Positions 55,257 through 64,000 of a stretch of 64,000 nt of DNA are shown here, one piece after another (position 1 is the first letter of the stretch; each line of letters opens with the position of its first letter). Source of the stretch: Roseihalotalea indica (lineage in GTDB: Bacteria; Bacteroidota; Bacteroidia; Cytophagales; Cyclobacteriaceae). Both the position numbers and the translations under genes were made by a program. The stretch is taken from contig NZ_JAINFL010000020.1 of NCBI RefSeq assembly GCF_022458895.1, positions 5,968 through 69,967 of the forward strand. The letters run 5' to 3'. Under the pieces are notes generated by a model that made no database searches, had not been told where the DNA came from, and saw only the letters and a list, made by a program, of their open reading frames with translations.

Positions 55257-55459
55257 ACTTGTATAATTTTGATTTCGGGTCAAAACTACTGCGGTCATGA
55301 ATCAGCATGAAAAAAGATGCACGAACGGCCAGCATCAATGCACCAAATGGCCATTCTGATGAATCAGGTCCTTTAATGATCAAAATGAATCATTCATGCG
55401 ACCAAATCATCCTTTCATTCATTTAATGAGGTTTCCATAGAATCTGAGTATATTATTGT
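55257..55459. promoter_or_regulatory. Divergent promoter region between efflux operon and LytS/LytTR genes
   Basis: 203 bp between divergent operons. Contains the palindrome ATGAATCATTCAT (55385-55397) and further GAATCA/TCATTC words (near 55300, 55359 and 55434), plausible sites for the LytTR regulator, though a canonical pair of LytTR direct repeats is not clear. Confidence 0.45.
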
Positions 55460-56506
55460 ATGATGAGTCAAGCAGTATCGAAGACAGATCGATTCCTCAA
55501 GGTGGGGCCTTATATCCTTTGGTTTGGGATGCATATCGCCATTAGTATCGTATTGAGTTATCAGCGTAGTCTGGAAGAGACCATTTACTATTTGGTTACC
55601 TATGTCTTTTTTGGCTCGGTAATTATCTGGCTTTTTGGATATAAGCTTTTTCCGGAATACTTAGCCAGAGAAGGAAAAATCAATCAAAGACTAGTCTTAT
55701 TAATTGGTATCAATATCATTCTTTTTATCATGGGGATTTCTGCTCATACGATGATGGCTGAGATGTTGGGATTAACGCAGATCCGGGAGCAATATGCTCC
55801 CAAATCAGTCCGGATAGCCTTGTGGGTATTGATGGTGCTGCTGGGGATCATTTATATGGCCAGCATTCGGGTAGCACGTATCTATTACCTCAGCGCCGTT
55901 CAAAAAATTGAGCATAAAGCGCAACGAGTTGAGGCAGAGCTGAAACTGCTAAAAAGTCAGATTAGCCCCCACTTCCTGTTTAATACCCTCAATAACATTT
56001 ATGGGCTCGCTTATCTAAGAGATGAACGAGCTGCAGAAATGATTTCAAAACTATCCAAGCTTCTGCGCTATTTGCTGTATGATTGTGATCAGCCCAGAGT
56101 ACCTTTATCTAAGGAAAAGGATCTGATAGAACACTATTTGAGCATACAACTGCTGAAACATGAAGATCCATTGAACGTAGATTTTTACTATGCCGGCGTT
56201 ACGAACAACAATACGATTGCGCCCATGATCCTGATCAATTTTATTGAAAACTGCTTTAAACACTCCGATCTGGAAAGCAACCCCCAGGGTTGGATCAAAA
56301 TCAGCCTGGAAGTAGAAAACGACGAACTTAATTTTCGAACAGAGAACACCGTCAAGGAAGAGATATCTGAAATTCCAATAGACCGCAAAGGAATTGGCCT
56401 AACCAACTCACTAAAGCTCTTAGAAGCTAATTATCCGGGAAAACACGAAGTTGAGATAAGTAGGCAAGATCACGTTTATCACCTAGAGTTAAAAATGACA
56501 TTATGA
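55460..56506 (+). CDS. LytS-type sensor histidine kinase
   Basis: 348 residues. Four membrane helices (about 14-30, 42-60, 78-98, 118-138), a coiled coil (about 145-165), then the His_kinase block LKSQISPHFLFNTLNNIYGLAYL with the phosphorylated His in SPHFLFN, and an HATPase with NFIENCFKHS and RKGIGLTN. Its stop overlaps the response-regulator start (ATGA), so the two form a coupled pair. It is divergent from an RND efflux operon, which it probably controls. Confidence 0.9.
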   Translation: MMSQAVSKTDRFLKVGPYILWFGMHIAISIVLSYQRSLEETIYYLVTYVFFGSVIIWLFGYKLFPEYLAREGKINQRLVLLIGINIILFIMGISAHTMMAEMLGLTQIREQYAPKSVRIALWVLMVLLGIIYMASIRVARIYYLSAVQKIEHKAQRVEAELKLLKSQISPHFLFNTLNNIYGLAYLRDERAAEMISKLSKLLRYLLYDCDQPRVPLSKEKDLIEHYLSIQLLKHEDPLNVDFYYAGVTNNNTIAPMILINFIENCFKHSDLESNPQGWIKISLEVENDELNFRTENTVKEEISEIPIDRKGIGLTNSLKLLEANYPGKHEVEISRQDHVYHLELKMTL

Positions 56507-57228
56507 ATATGAAATGCCTGATCGTCGATGATGAACATATTGCCCGAAAACTTCTTTCGGATTATGTAGCTAAAGTTCCGGAGTTGGAATTGGTGGCTGC
56601 CTGTAGTTCTGCCCTCCAGGCACTCAATCATATTAAACAGAGTAGGGTAGATGTGTTGTTTCTCGACATTCAAATGCCGGATCTTACCGGTCTTGATTTT
56701 CTAAAAATTTTGCCTAACCGACCAGCCACTATTCTGACTACGGCCTATTCTGAGTACGCAGTACAGAGTTATGAACTGGATGTGGTAGACTATCTGGTAA
56801 AACCCATCGATTTTGACCGGTTTTATAAAGCTATTACCAAAGTCATTTCACTGAAAGATTCTAAAATCGATGATCTTCCAAATTCAGCTTTCTCCCAACA
56901 AATAGACAAATTATTCATCAAGGCCGACAGCAAGATCATAAAAATCGCATTTCATCAAATCGTGGTCATTAACGGCCAAGGACCTTATGTACAGATCATT
57001 ACGGCAGATGGTCGGAAAATTATGTCGTTACAGTCCATGAGTAAGTTAGAGGAATTACTACCCCCAAACTTTTACCGCATCCATCGCTCTCATATTGTCA
57101 ACATTGACCATATAGACAGCATTGATGGTAATACGATTAGATTAAAAGATCATGTTGCCGTCTTGAGCAAGAACAAGCGAGATGAATTTCTTAAGTTGAT
57201 AGATCAGCTCAATTTATTGGGAGAGTAA
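56503..57228 (+). CDS. LytTR-family response regulator
   Basis: 241 residues. Receiver (about 3-118) with VDDEHIARKLL, phospho-Asp in LFLDIQMPDLTG and VKPIDFDRF, then a LytTR DNA-binding domain (about 140-238): FIKADSKIIKI, NGQGPYVQIITADGRKIM, FYRIHRSHIVNIDHID and DHVAVLSKNKRDEFL. It acts with the kinase encoded upstream (4-bp overlap); the adjacent divergent efflux operon is the likely target. Confidence 0.92.
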   Translation: MNMKCLIVDDEHIARKLLSDYVAKVPELELVAACSSALQALNHIKQSRVDVLFLDIQMPDLTGLDFLKILPNRPATILTTAYSEYAVQSYELDVVDYLVKPIDFDRFYKAITKVISLKDSKIDDLPNSAFSQQIDKLFIKADSKIIKIAFHQIVVINGQGPYVQIITADGRKIMSLQSMSKLEELLPPNFYRIHRSHIVNIDHIDSIDGNTIRLKDHVAVLSKNKRDEFLKLIDQLNLLGE

Positions 57229-57701
57229 CTTAGGATTTGTCTTCACAAACAGCCGCTACGTCCGACGTAAAGCGGTACGGTAAAACGCTCAATAACTCCT
57301 GAAAATCATAGAGTCAGTTTAATTGGGGCAAGTGCTAGTCAAGCCCACAACTTTGAATAAACTAGTGTTCCGGTAGCAAACGGGGGAAGTCTCTCGGGCA
57401 GAAATGAGCCACCGTGGAACAGCATTAAGTATGTAAAGTCAGGAAATAAAGAATTTAGCTGATATAATCAGGCATAAAATGATTCATAGAGGAGAAATTG
57501 ATGAAAGCAGAGAAGCTTTACTAAATTTTTATCTGCCAGATGAACTCACTAGAGAGACCATTTTGAGACTAGTAGATTGAAGGATAGGCATAGTCTTACT
57601 CGCAGAAGAGAAATAAAACAAGAAAGTACAACTGCACTATAGTCAAGTTTTATAAATCGGTATATGTTAACCTAAAATCGCTTGAATCGCCCTTCTCTAT
57701 T
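57229..57701. other. Gap after the LytTR gene with a short unidentified ORF
   Basis: 473 bp. A frame from ATG 57479 to TGA 57580 (33 residues, MIHRGEIDESREALLNFYLP...) extends codon-like sequence back to about 57448 (NLADIIRHK), so it may be a fragment of a larger lost gene; I do not recognise it. Nothing else is visible. Confidence 0.35.
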
Positions 57702-57869
57702 TCACCCGTTGCCGGATATGCAACGTTTTTCAATGGTATTATCAACACACAGATTGCGAAGATGTAAAAACCCGAATACTAGCTGTACGCTATCAATGAC
57801 CGTCACGAAGAAAAACACGACAATAATCCAGGTGGTTCTTCCCACCTTTGACATCCTAGTCCATTCCAT
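57702..57869 (-). CDS. Small single-TM protein downstream of the M23 peptidase gene
   Basis: 55 residues from ATG 57867-57869: basic N-terminus MEWTRMSKVGRTTW, a TM helix (IIVVFFFVTVIDSVQLVFGF), then a short cationic tail with two Cys (about 41 and 50). It begins 17 bp after the M23 gene stop on the same strand. Small membrane proteins right behind a peptidoglycan hydrolase lacking a signal peptide can be immunity proteins or holin-like exporters; here that is only a hypothesis, and the ORF could be spurious. Confidence 0.4.
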   Translation of the reverse strand: MEWTRMSKVGRTTWIIVVFFFVTVIDSVQLVFGFLHLRNLCVDNTIEKRCISGNG

Positions 57870-57886
57870 ACATAGGTTATCTTAGA

Positions 57887-58603
57887 CTATTTTACTACCG
57901 GTATTACCCTTTCAGGATCAATTTTTCCTCCCTTTAGGGAATGGAGACGAACGTGAACGTGATCGGTCATATCTCCATAAAAAGGTTTTTGATGGGGTAT
58001 CGGTTTTGACTTTTTAGGTGGATATCTATTCTGCAAGGTTTCTGAAGTACCAATAATCGTTTTTCCCGCCTCAACAACCCTCCCCACGATATTAGGCAGG
58101 GGTTTAATATACCAAATTTTACATGTAGTACCATCACTGGCTTCAATCATGAGGCCTAGTAGCTTCTTATAATCGGTTCCATCTTTGTAAGGAACAGATA
58201 ATCTAGTAATAATACCAGAAAGGGGGGCATAGATAGGTTTTCCTGGTCGGGTAACTACATCCATACCATCGTGCTTCCTTTTTCCTCTAGATGCACCATG
58301 ATACCCCTGGCCGTAACCGTCTGAAGTCCGTTGTTTACCGATTGGATCGGTAGGGCTAGCATATCTTATGGGAGACAGCGCTTGGATTGTTACACTATAA
58401 GGTTCTATTAATTCACTGGTACTGATAGCGTTTTTTGACTGAAATTGACGAATAGCATTAGCAGTCTCTTCACCATATCGGCCGTCTAACTTTATTTCTT
58501 TCAAGGGTGCAAGTTCACCAATATGATAATTAATTAGCTTCTGAATGACAAGTACATCTTTAGGGTTATTTTTTCCTCCTTTACCAACAGAGCCTTTTAT
58601 CAT
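57887..58603 (-). CDS. Peptidoglycan-binding domain plus M23 (LytM-type) peptidase, no signal peptide
   Basis: 238 residues from ATG 58601-58603. N-terminal peptidoglycan-binding-like domain (about 1-57: SVGKGGKNNPKDVLVIQKLIN, LDGRYGEETANAIRQFQ), then an M23 domain with HDGMD (zinc ligands His111 and Asp115) and DHVHV (His215, His217). The usual extra active-site His (as in YAHL) appears replaced, the sequence reading YIKPLP. There is no signal peptide or TM segment, so it must either be delivered by another secretion route (for example as a type VI or contractile-system effector) or act after lysis. Confidence 0.78.
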   Translation of the reverse strand: MIKGSVGKGGKNNPKDVLVIQKLINYHIGELAPLKEIKLDGRYGEETANAIRQFQSKNAISTSELIEPYSVTIQALSPIRYASPTDPIGKQRTSDGYGQGYHGASRGKRKHDGMDVVTRPGKPIYAPLSGIITRLSVPYKDGTDYKKLLGLMIEASDGTTCKIWYIKPLPNIVGRVVEAGKTIIGTSETLQNRYPPKKSKPIPHQKPFYGDMTDHVHVRLHSLKGGKIDPERVIPVVK

Positions 58604-58803
58604 GGTCAAATCATTTTTTAGTGAGACACGAGGATTTATCTACCTATAAGTGGCCATATTTTTTTAATATTGATAAAATATTGAATATTTCAAATACCTG
58701 ATTTTGGGTATATTTTAGCAAGTAGAGATAAGGTTGCTACCGGCCAACCAAAACCGACGATATGAGTTTGTATGAAATAATTCACTATAATGGATCTTTT
58801 GAT

Positions 58804-59322
58804 ATGACTACTTCTAAAGAAGAAGCCTGGTTACAGGGAGCTATCCCGGGCATTCCACTTCTGCTGCAACCCGTAGCCCACGCATTAGTACAGGCCCGCC
58901 GGGAGGTGCAACAGTACCTGATCAATTTTCCAGAGCAACTACTTTGGGAGCGGCCTGCCGGCGTGGCTTCCGTCGGATTTCACCTGCAGCACCTGTCCGG
59001 AGTGCTCGATCGACTGTGTACGTACGCTCGCAACGGATCACTCACGCCAGCCCAGTTGGACTGCCTGCGCCACGAAGGTCAGCCCTCGGACCATCTGGAA
59101 GGGCTTGTTCAGGCATTTAGCGACCAGGTAGACCAAACGTTAGCCCAGTTGCGTAGTACCTCGGAAGAGAGTCTTACAGAAGCCCGGGGGGTGGGACGAA
59201 AGCAGCTTCCTTCTACGGTAGGCGGCTTATTATTTCATGCTGCCGAGCATACGCAACGACACGTAGGACAGCTTTTGGTGACGGTTCGGGTGTTACAGGC
59301 GGCTGAATCTGGCGCGGAATAG
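58804..59322 (+). CDS. DinB family protein
   Basis: 172 residues from ATG 58804 (MTTSKEEAWLQGAIPGIP), which fits the family start; an ATG at 58762 in frame would add 14 residues. Four-helix DinB fold with VGFHLQHLSGVLDRLCTYARN and GLLFHAAEHTQRHVGQLL, giving the three His metal ligands (HxxHxx... and H...H). DinB-like proteins are metal-dependent enzymes, often thiol S-transferases; substrate unknown. It stands alone, divergent from the M23 gene. Confidence 0.85.
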   Translation: MTTSKEEAWLQGAIPGIPLLLQPVAHALVQARREVQQYLINFPEQLLWERPAGVASVGFHLQHLSGVLDRLCTYARNGSLTPAQLDCLRHEGQPSDHLEGLVQAFSDQVDQTLAQLRSTSEESLTEARGVGRKQLPSTVGGLLFHAAEHTQRHVGQLLVTVRVLQAAESGAE

Positions 59323-61373
<2,051 letters not shown>

Positions 61374-61420
61374 TCATTAGACGTCAGACTTCAGCCAGAA
61401 GTAGGGCCGCCGTAAAAAAC

Positions 61421-61579
61421 GACCGCGTCACGGCGACCGCGTCACGGCGACCGCGTCACGGCGACCGCGTCACGGCGACCGCGTCACGGCGACCGCGTCA
61501 CGGCGACCGCGTCACGGCGACCGCGTCACGGCGACCGCGTCACGGCGACCGCGTCACGGCGACCGCGTCACGGCGACCG
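61421..61579. repeat. GC-rich 14-bp minisatellite, 11 copies
   Basis: Eleven perfect copies of GACCGCGTCACGGC (79% GC), starting at 61421 and repeating every 14 bp to 61574, then a partial GACCG. It starts 48 bp after the ABC-F stop and lies just before a decayed resolvase gene. No sequence decay among copies, which suggests recent expansion. It encodes no protein sensibly, since 14 is not a multiple of three. Confidence 0.95.
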
Positions 61580-61593
61580 TCGGGCTGTTTAAT

Positions 61594-62189
61594 TTACCTA
61601 TTCTTCCAAACCCAATATTCATAGAGTGTAGGTTTAGAAATATTGAACATCTGACAAATCTGCTGCACCGATATTTCTTACTGGTGATATAGCTTGACCA
61701 AGGACTTGCGTTGTTCAGAACTCAACGACTTAGGCTTTCTTCCTTGCTTGCCTCGAGCCCGAGCTGCTGACAAACCGGCGAGTGCTCGTTCTTGGATGAG
61801 GTGGCCGGCACCCAGTTTCGTTCAAACTCGGCCAGCGCTCCGAACATATGAAAAATAAGCTTGCCTCCGGAAGTAGATGTATCAATGGACTCTTGAATGC
61901 TACGAAACGCAATGCCTTGCTTTTCCAATTCATCCATCATGCATCCAGTCAATCAGATCAGGTAACGATCAATCTTCAATCTAAGCGAACGAGTCAGATG
62001 AGCAGAGCATCTCCTTCTCATAGTAACTCTTTCACCTTAGCCAGTCCCAGTCGCTCAGCCTTAGCGCCGATATGGTGTCCGTAATAATTTTTTCACATCC
62101 TGCTTGTTTGAGCGCATCTTGTTGCAGGTTGAGATTTTGTTCGTGGGTGGAAACGCGTCATGCAATGGGCGGGCGCAACCAATATTCAT
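61594..62189 (-). pseudogene. Decayed serine recombinase (resolvase/invertase family)
   Basis: Starting at ATG 62187-62189 (MNIGCAR) and changing frame several times, the text of a ~195-residue resolvase can be followed: VSTHEQNLNLQQDALKQAGC, GAKAERLGLAKVKELL, then stops, LEKQGIAFRSIQESIDTST, GGKLIFHMFGALAEFERN, LIQERALAGLSAARARGKQG, KPKSLSSEQRKSLVKLYHQ, stop, EISVQQICQMFNISKPTLY, ending at TAA 61594-61596. Two frame breaks are exact 14-nt insertions (after GCAR and after EFERN); others are single-base changes and stops. The gene is not functional. The Ser nucleophile region is in the broken N-terminus. Confidence 0.85.
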
Positions 62190-62390
62190 AGATACAAAGC
62201 TAGCAGAAAGCAAGAAAACTTAAGTAGATGAGTGTTATTATTTACCCAGAAATCTTTACTGAGTTTATTTACTGTGTGAAGTGCGAATCTGGTAAAATGA
62301 GATGGGTTGGGAAAGTTTGGTTGTAAAGGTAAAGAAAAGGGGCTTTTCTTGCCGCGCAACATTCCTGCTTCTTATCAGGTGGGTACCCTT

Positions 62391-62807
62391 TCAATGATCA
62401 GATTTATATCCGGGGTCATCTTCCCGGACAATCGATTCTAAGTGCTGTTGCACATTAGGTTGTAATCGGACTACGATGACTTCTTCTTCATTGACTACAC
62501 GGTAGCCGTAGTCATAGCAGTAATAGTAGGTGTGTCCGTACTGGGTTTCGTACTGCCCCGTGAAGTAGCCGTATTGGAAGCCCTGCTGGAGTAGCAATGC
62601 TTTGTTAACCTTACGCTTGGTATCCGGACACGCCCGCTGTAAGATGTCGCGGTTGCGCGTCAGTACTTTATTTACTTTTCTGAGGTAGTGATTCTTCTCT
62701 TTTCGTTGTTGATTATGATAGGCAGTGCGGCAGTGATCCGAACAAAAGACTTTATCAGTGCGGCCTTCAAAAGAGGTCTGACACACCACACAAGTTTTTT
62801 TCGTCAT
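62391..62807 (-). CDS. Small zinc-ribbon protein of unknown function
   Basis: 138 residues from ATG 62805-62807 (MTKKTCVVCQTSFEG). Zinc-finger Cys pattern CVVC...VFCSDHC (four Cys), then a basic helix (RTAYHNQQRKEKNHYLRKVNKVL) and a Tyr-rich middle (YGHTYYYCYDYGY). Similar proteins are common in Bacteroidota. It diverges from the tyrosine recombinase at 62955 across 147 bp. DNA binding is possible. Confidence 0.7.
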   Translation of the reverse strand: MTKKTCVVCQTSFEGRTDKVFCSDHCRTAYHNQQRKEKNHYLRKVNKVLTRNRDILQRACPDTKRKVNKALLLQQGFQYGYFTGQYETQYGHTYYYCYDYGYRVVNEEEVIVVRLQPNVQQHLESIVREDDPGYKSDH

Positions 62808-62954
62808 TTTATTGGATCGATTGATTGAATGTTCTAATACGTGTACAAACGTATCACTTTTTTGAAATGGATAGAAACGACTACAAATGTTTATTGTACG
62901 GCTCACCCTAAAAAGCATTGTTTCTTTACGGAAACTGCAAAACAAAGCTACCGC

Positions 62955-63821
62955 ATGGAAGAAACCATTCAGCAGACCCGCCTCCATTTACAACAACGCA
63001 ACTATAGCTACTCCACCCAAAAGACCTATTTGGGCATGCTCAAGGTTTTTATCCACTACTTTCAGGGAGAAGACCTGGCCCGCCTTACTGAAGAGCAGAT
63101 TCGGACCTTTTTGGTAGAAACCTGCTACCAGACAAATCTTTCGCTGTCGTATCAAAATCAGATGATTAACGCAATCAAATTCTACCTTGAGCAGGTGCTG
63201 GGCAAACCACGTACGGTGTATCATATTCAGCGTCCCCGCAAAGAATTCCGGCTTCCTGTGGTGTTATCCAAGCCGGAAGTGCAACGCATATTCAGACAGG
63301 TACGCAATTTGAAACACCACGCCATTCTGTCCACCATCTACGCCTCAGGCTTACGTCTATCAGAGCTGATCCACCTCAGCATCAGTGATATAGACTCCAA
63401 GCGGATGCTCATCCACATCCGGCAAAGTAAAGGCAAGAAAGATCGCATAGTACCATTATCTAGCAATTTACTACTTGAGCTAAGAGCATATTATCGGAAG
63501 TACAAGCCGAAAGATTACCTGTTTGAAGGTGAAAAGGGAGGGCAGTATGGCCGCAGCAGTGTCCAGCAAATCTTTAGAAAGGCTAAACGAGCAGCAGGCA
63601 TCCAGAAGAAAGCTACTGTGCATACGCTGCGGCACAGTTTTGCGACGCACTTATTAGAGGCCGGAACCGATCTGCGGATGATCCAGGTTTTACTAGGTCA
63701 TAGCAGCAGTAAAACTACGGAAATCTACACGCATGTAAGTAATCAGTACATTCAGCAAGTAGTCAGTCCACTCGATACGCTATCTTGTGAAAACGAGAAG
63801 GAAAAGATATATTGGAAATAA
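62955..63821 (+). CDS. Tyrosine recombinase, XerC/XerD-like
   Basis: 288 residues from ATG 62955 (MEETIQQTRLHLQQRNYSYS); an ATG at 62841 would add 38 residues unlike the family. N-terminal core-binding domain (about 1-90), then the catalytic domain with Arg in YASGLRLSEL, Lys in SKGKKDRIVPL, HTLRHSF (H-x-x-R), LGHSSSKTTEIYTH and the Tyr in IYTH. It lacks the extra helix insert of integron integrases, and it has no arm-binding domain, so it resembles XerC/D or a small-element recombinase. It may mobilise a local cassette, since the neighbourhood has decayed recombinases and repeats; the substrate site is not visible. Confidence 0.88.
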   Translation: MEETIQQTRLHLQQRNYSYSTQKTYLGMLKVFIHYFQGEDLARLTEEQIRTFLVETCYQTNLSLSYQNQMINAIKFYLEQVLGKPRTVYHIQRPRKEFRLPVVLSKPEVQRIFRQVRNLKHHAILSTIYASGLRLSELIHLSISDIDSKRMLIHIRQSKGKKDRIVPLSSNLLLELRAYYRKYKPKDYLFEGEKGGQYGRSSVQQIFRKAKRAAGIQKKATVHTLRHSFATHLLEAGTDLRMIQVLLGHSSSKTTEIYTHVSNQYIQQVVSPLDTLSCENEKEKIYWK

Positions 63822-64000
63822 ACGCAATAGTCCCACGCAACGCGTTGTGTTTATTAGGATGTTGTGGCTCATAAAATGGAGAAGAGAAGTAAAAGATATG
63901 TCTTGAAACATAGTTTTCCATTTGTTGAATACAGCGGCATGGGAACATTTCTCTTTTTACTGGGAATTTCCATTACAAGCTACATTCAAGAAAATTCAAT
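63822..64000. other. Right edge of the window
   Basis: 179 bp after the recombinase. A 10-bp palindrome CAACGCGTTG lies at 63837-63846, possibly a recombination or terminator site. No gene can be supported before the window ends. Confidence 0.4.

Noticed and set aside
57682..57885. 67-codon plus-strand open frame
   Set aside because: It is the antisense of the small TM-protein frame (57702-57869, minus), which better fits the operon with the M23 gene; neither is certain.
61421..61579. Possible CRISPR array
   Set aside because: Copies are 14 bp, contiguous and without spacers, and no cas genes are present; it is a tandem minisatellite.
62955..63821. Integron integrase with an attC-like palindrome at 63837-63846
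   Set aside because: The protein lacks the insert typical of IntI, and only a single short palindrome is present, with no attC-like cassette array.

Overview
This window reads as chromosomal DNA of a gliding-type Bacteroidota, most likely a marine member of the Cytophagales. Supporting evidence: a gldA-gldF-gldG gliding-motility ABC cluster; a TonB receptor next to a YfiR-type protein; LytS/LytTR and large hybrid histidine kinases; DUF1553/DUF1501 'planctomycete-type' proteins; and several Bacteroidota-type -7 promoter boxes (TAnnTTTG). No rRNA is present; there is one tRNA (Arg, UCU).

Layout. 1-2.8 kb (minus): a protein-thiocarboxylate cysteine operon (CysM-like synthase, JAMM peptidase, CysO-like carrier, MoeB-like activator). 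It is preceded by a Cys-rich 31-codon leader ORF and a strong intrinsic terminator with an alternative antiterminator pairing, which together look like a cysteine attenuator. 2.8-4.0 kb: lhgO. 4.3-8.7 kb: a holin-like membrane protein and gldAFG. 9.0-14.6 kb: a heme-c DUF1549/LamG/DUF1553 lipoprotein and a DUF1501 protein, split by a frameshifted four-helix-bundle (S23) gene between inverted repeats, then rhaM. 14.6-17.3 kb: TonB receptor and YfiR-like protein. 17.6-22.2 kb: a cyanophycin cluster (isoaspartyl peptidase, cyanophycinase, cyanophycin synthetase), i.e. synthesis and full breakdown of a nitrogen polymer. 22.3-25.9 kb: two tandem secreted lectin-like paralogues divergent from a membrane-tethered protein with a putative DNA-binding N-terminus. 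26.1-27.3 kb: SPFH protein plus ribbon-helix-helix protein behind a palindrome. 27.4-36.9 kb: a lipoprotein, a hybrid kinase with an ethylene-receptor-like sensor, dnaK, and a second hybrid kinase. 37-43.6 kb: mixed metabolic genes (DUF4198, DUF4230, cytochrome b5-like, phosphotriesterase family, LarA family, ABC exporter).

43.7-47.1 kb looks like the relic of an element integrated at tRNA-Arg: a broken tyrosine integrase carrying a 102-bp hairpin (MITE-like) insertion, an XRE repressor divergent from an excisionase-like gene, and a Xre/RES toxin-antitoxin pair. 47.4-57.2 kb is an RND efflux operon whose outer-membrane factor is fused to an ABC-type substrate-binding domain, divergent from a LytS/LytTR two-component system. 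57.7-59.3 kb: an M23 peptidase without signal peptide and a small membrane protein (possible toxin/immunity pair), then DinB. 59.7-64 kb: an ABC-F ATPase with one degenerate ATP site, a GC-rich 14-bp minisatellite, a decayed serine resolvase, a zinc-ribbon protein and an XerC/D-like recombinase.

All family assignments are from reading motifs in the translations; no database search was possible.
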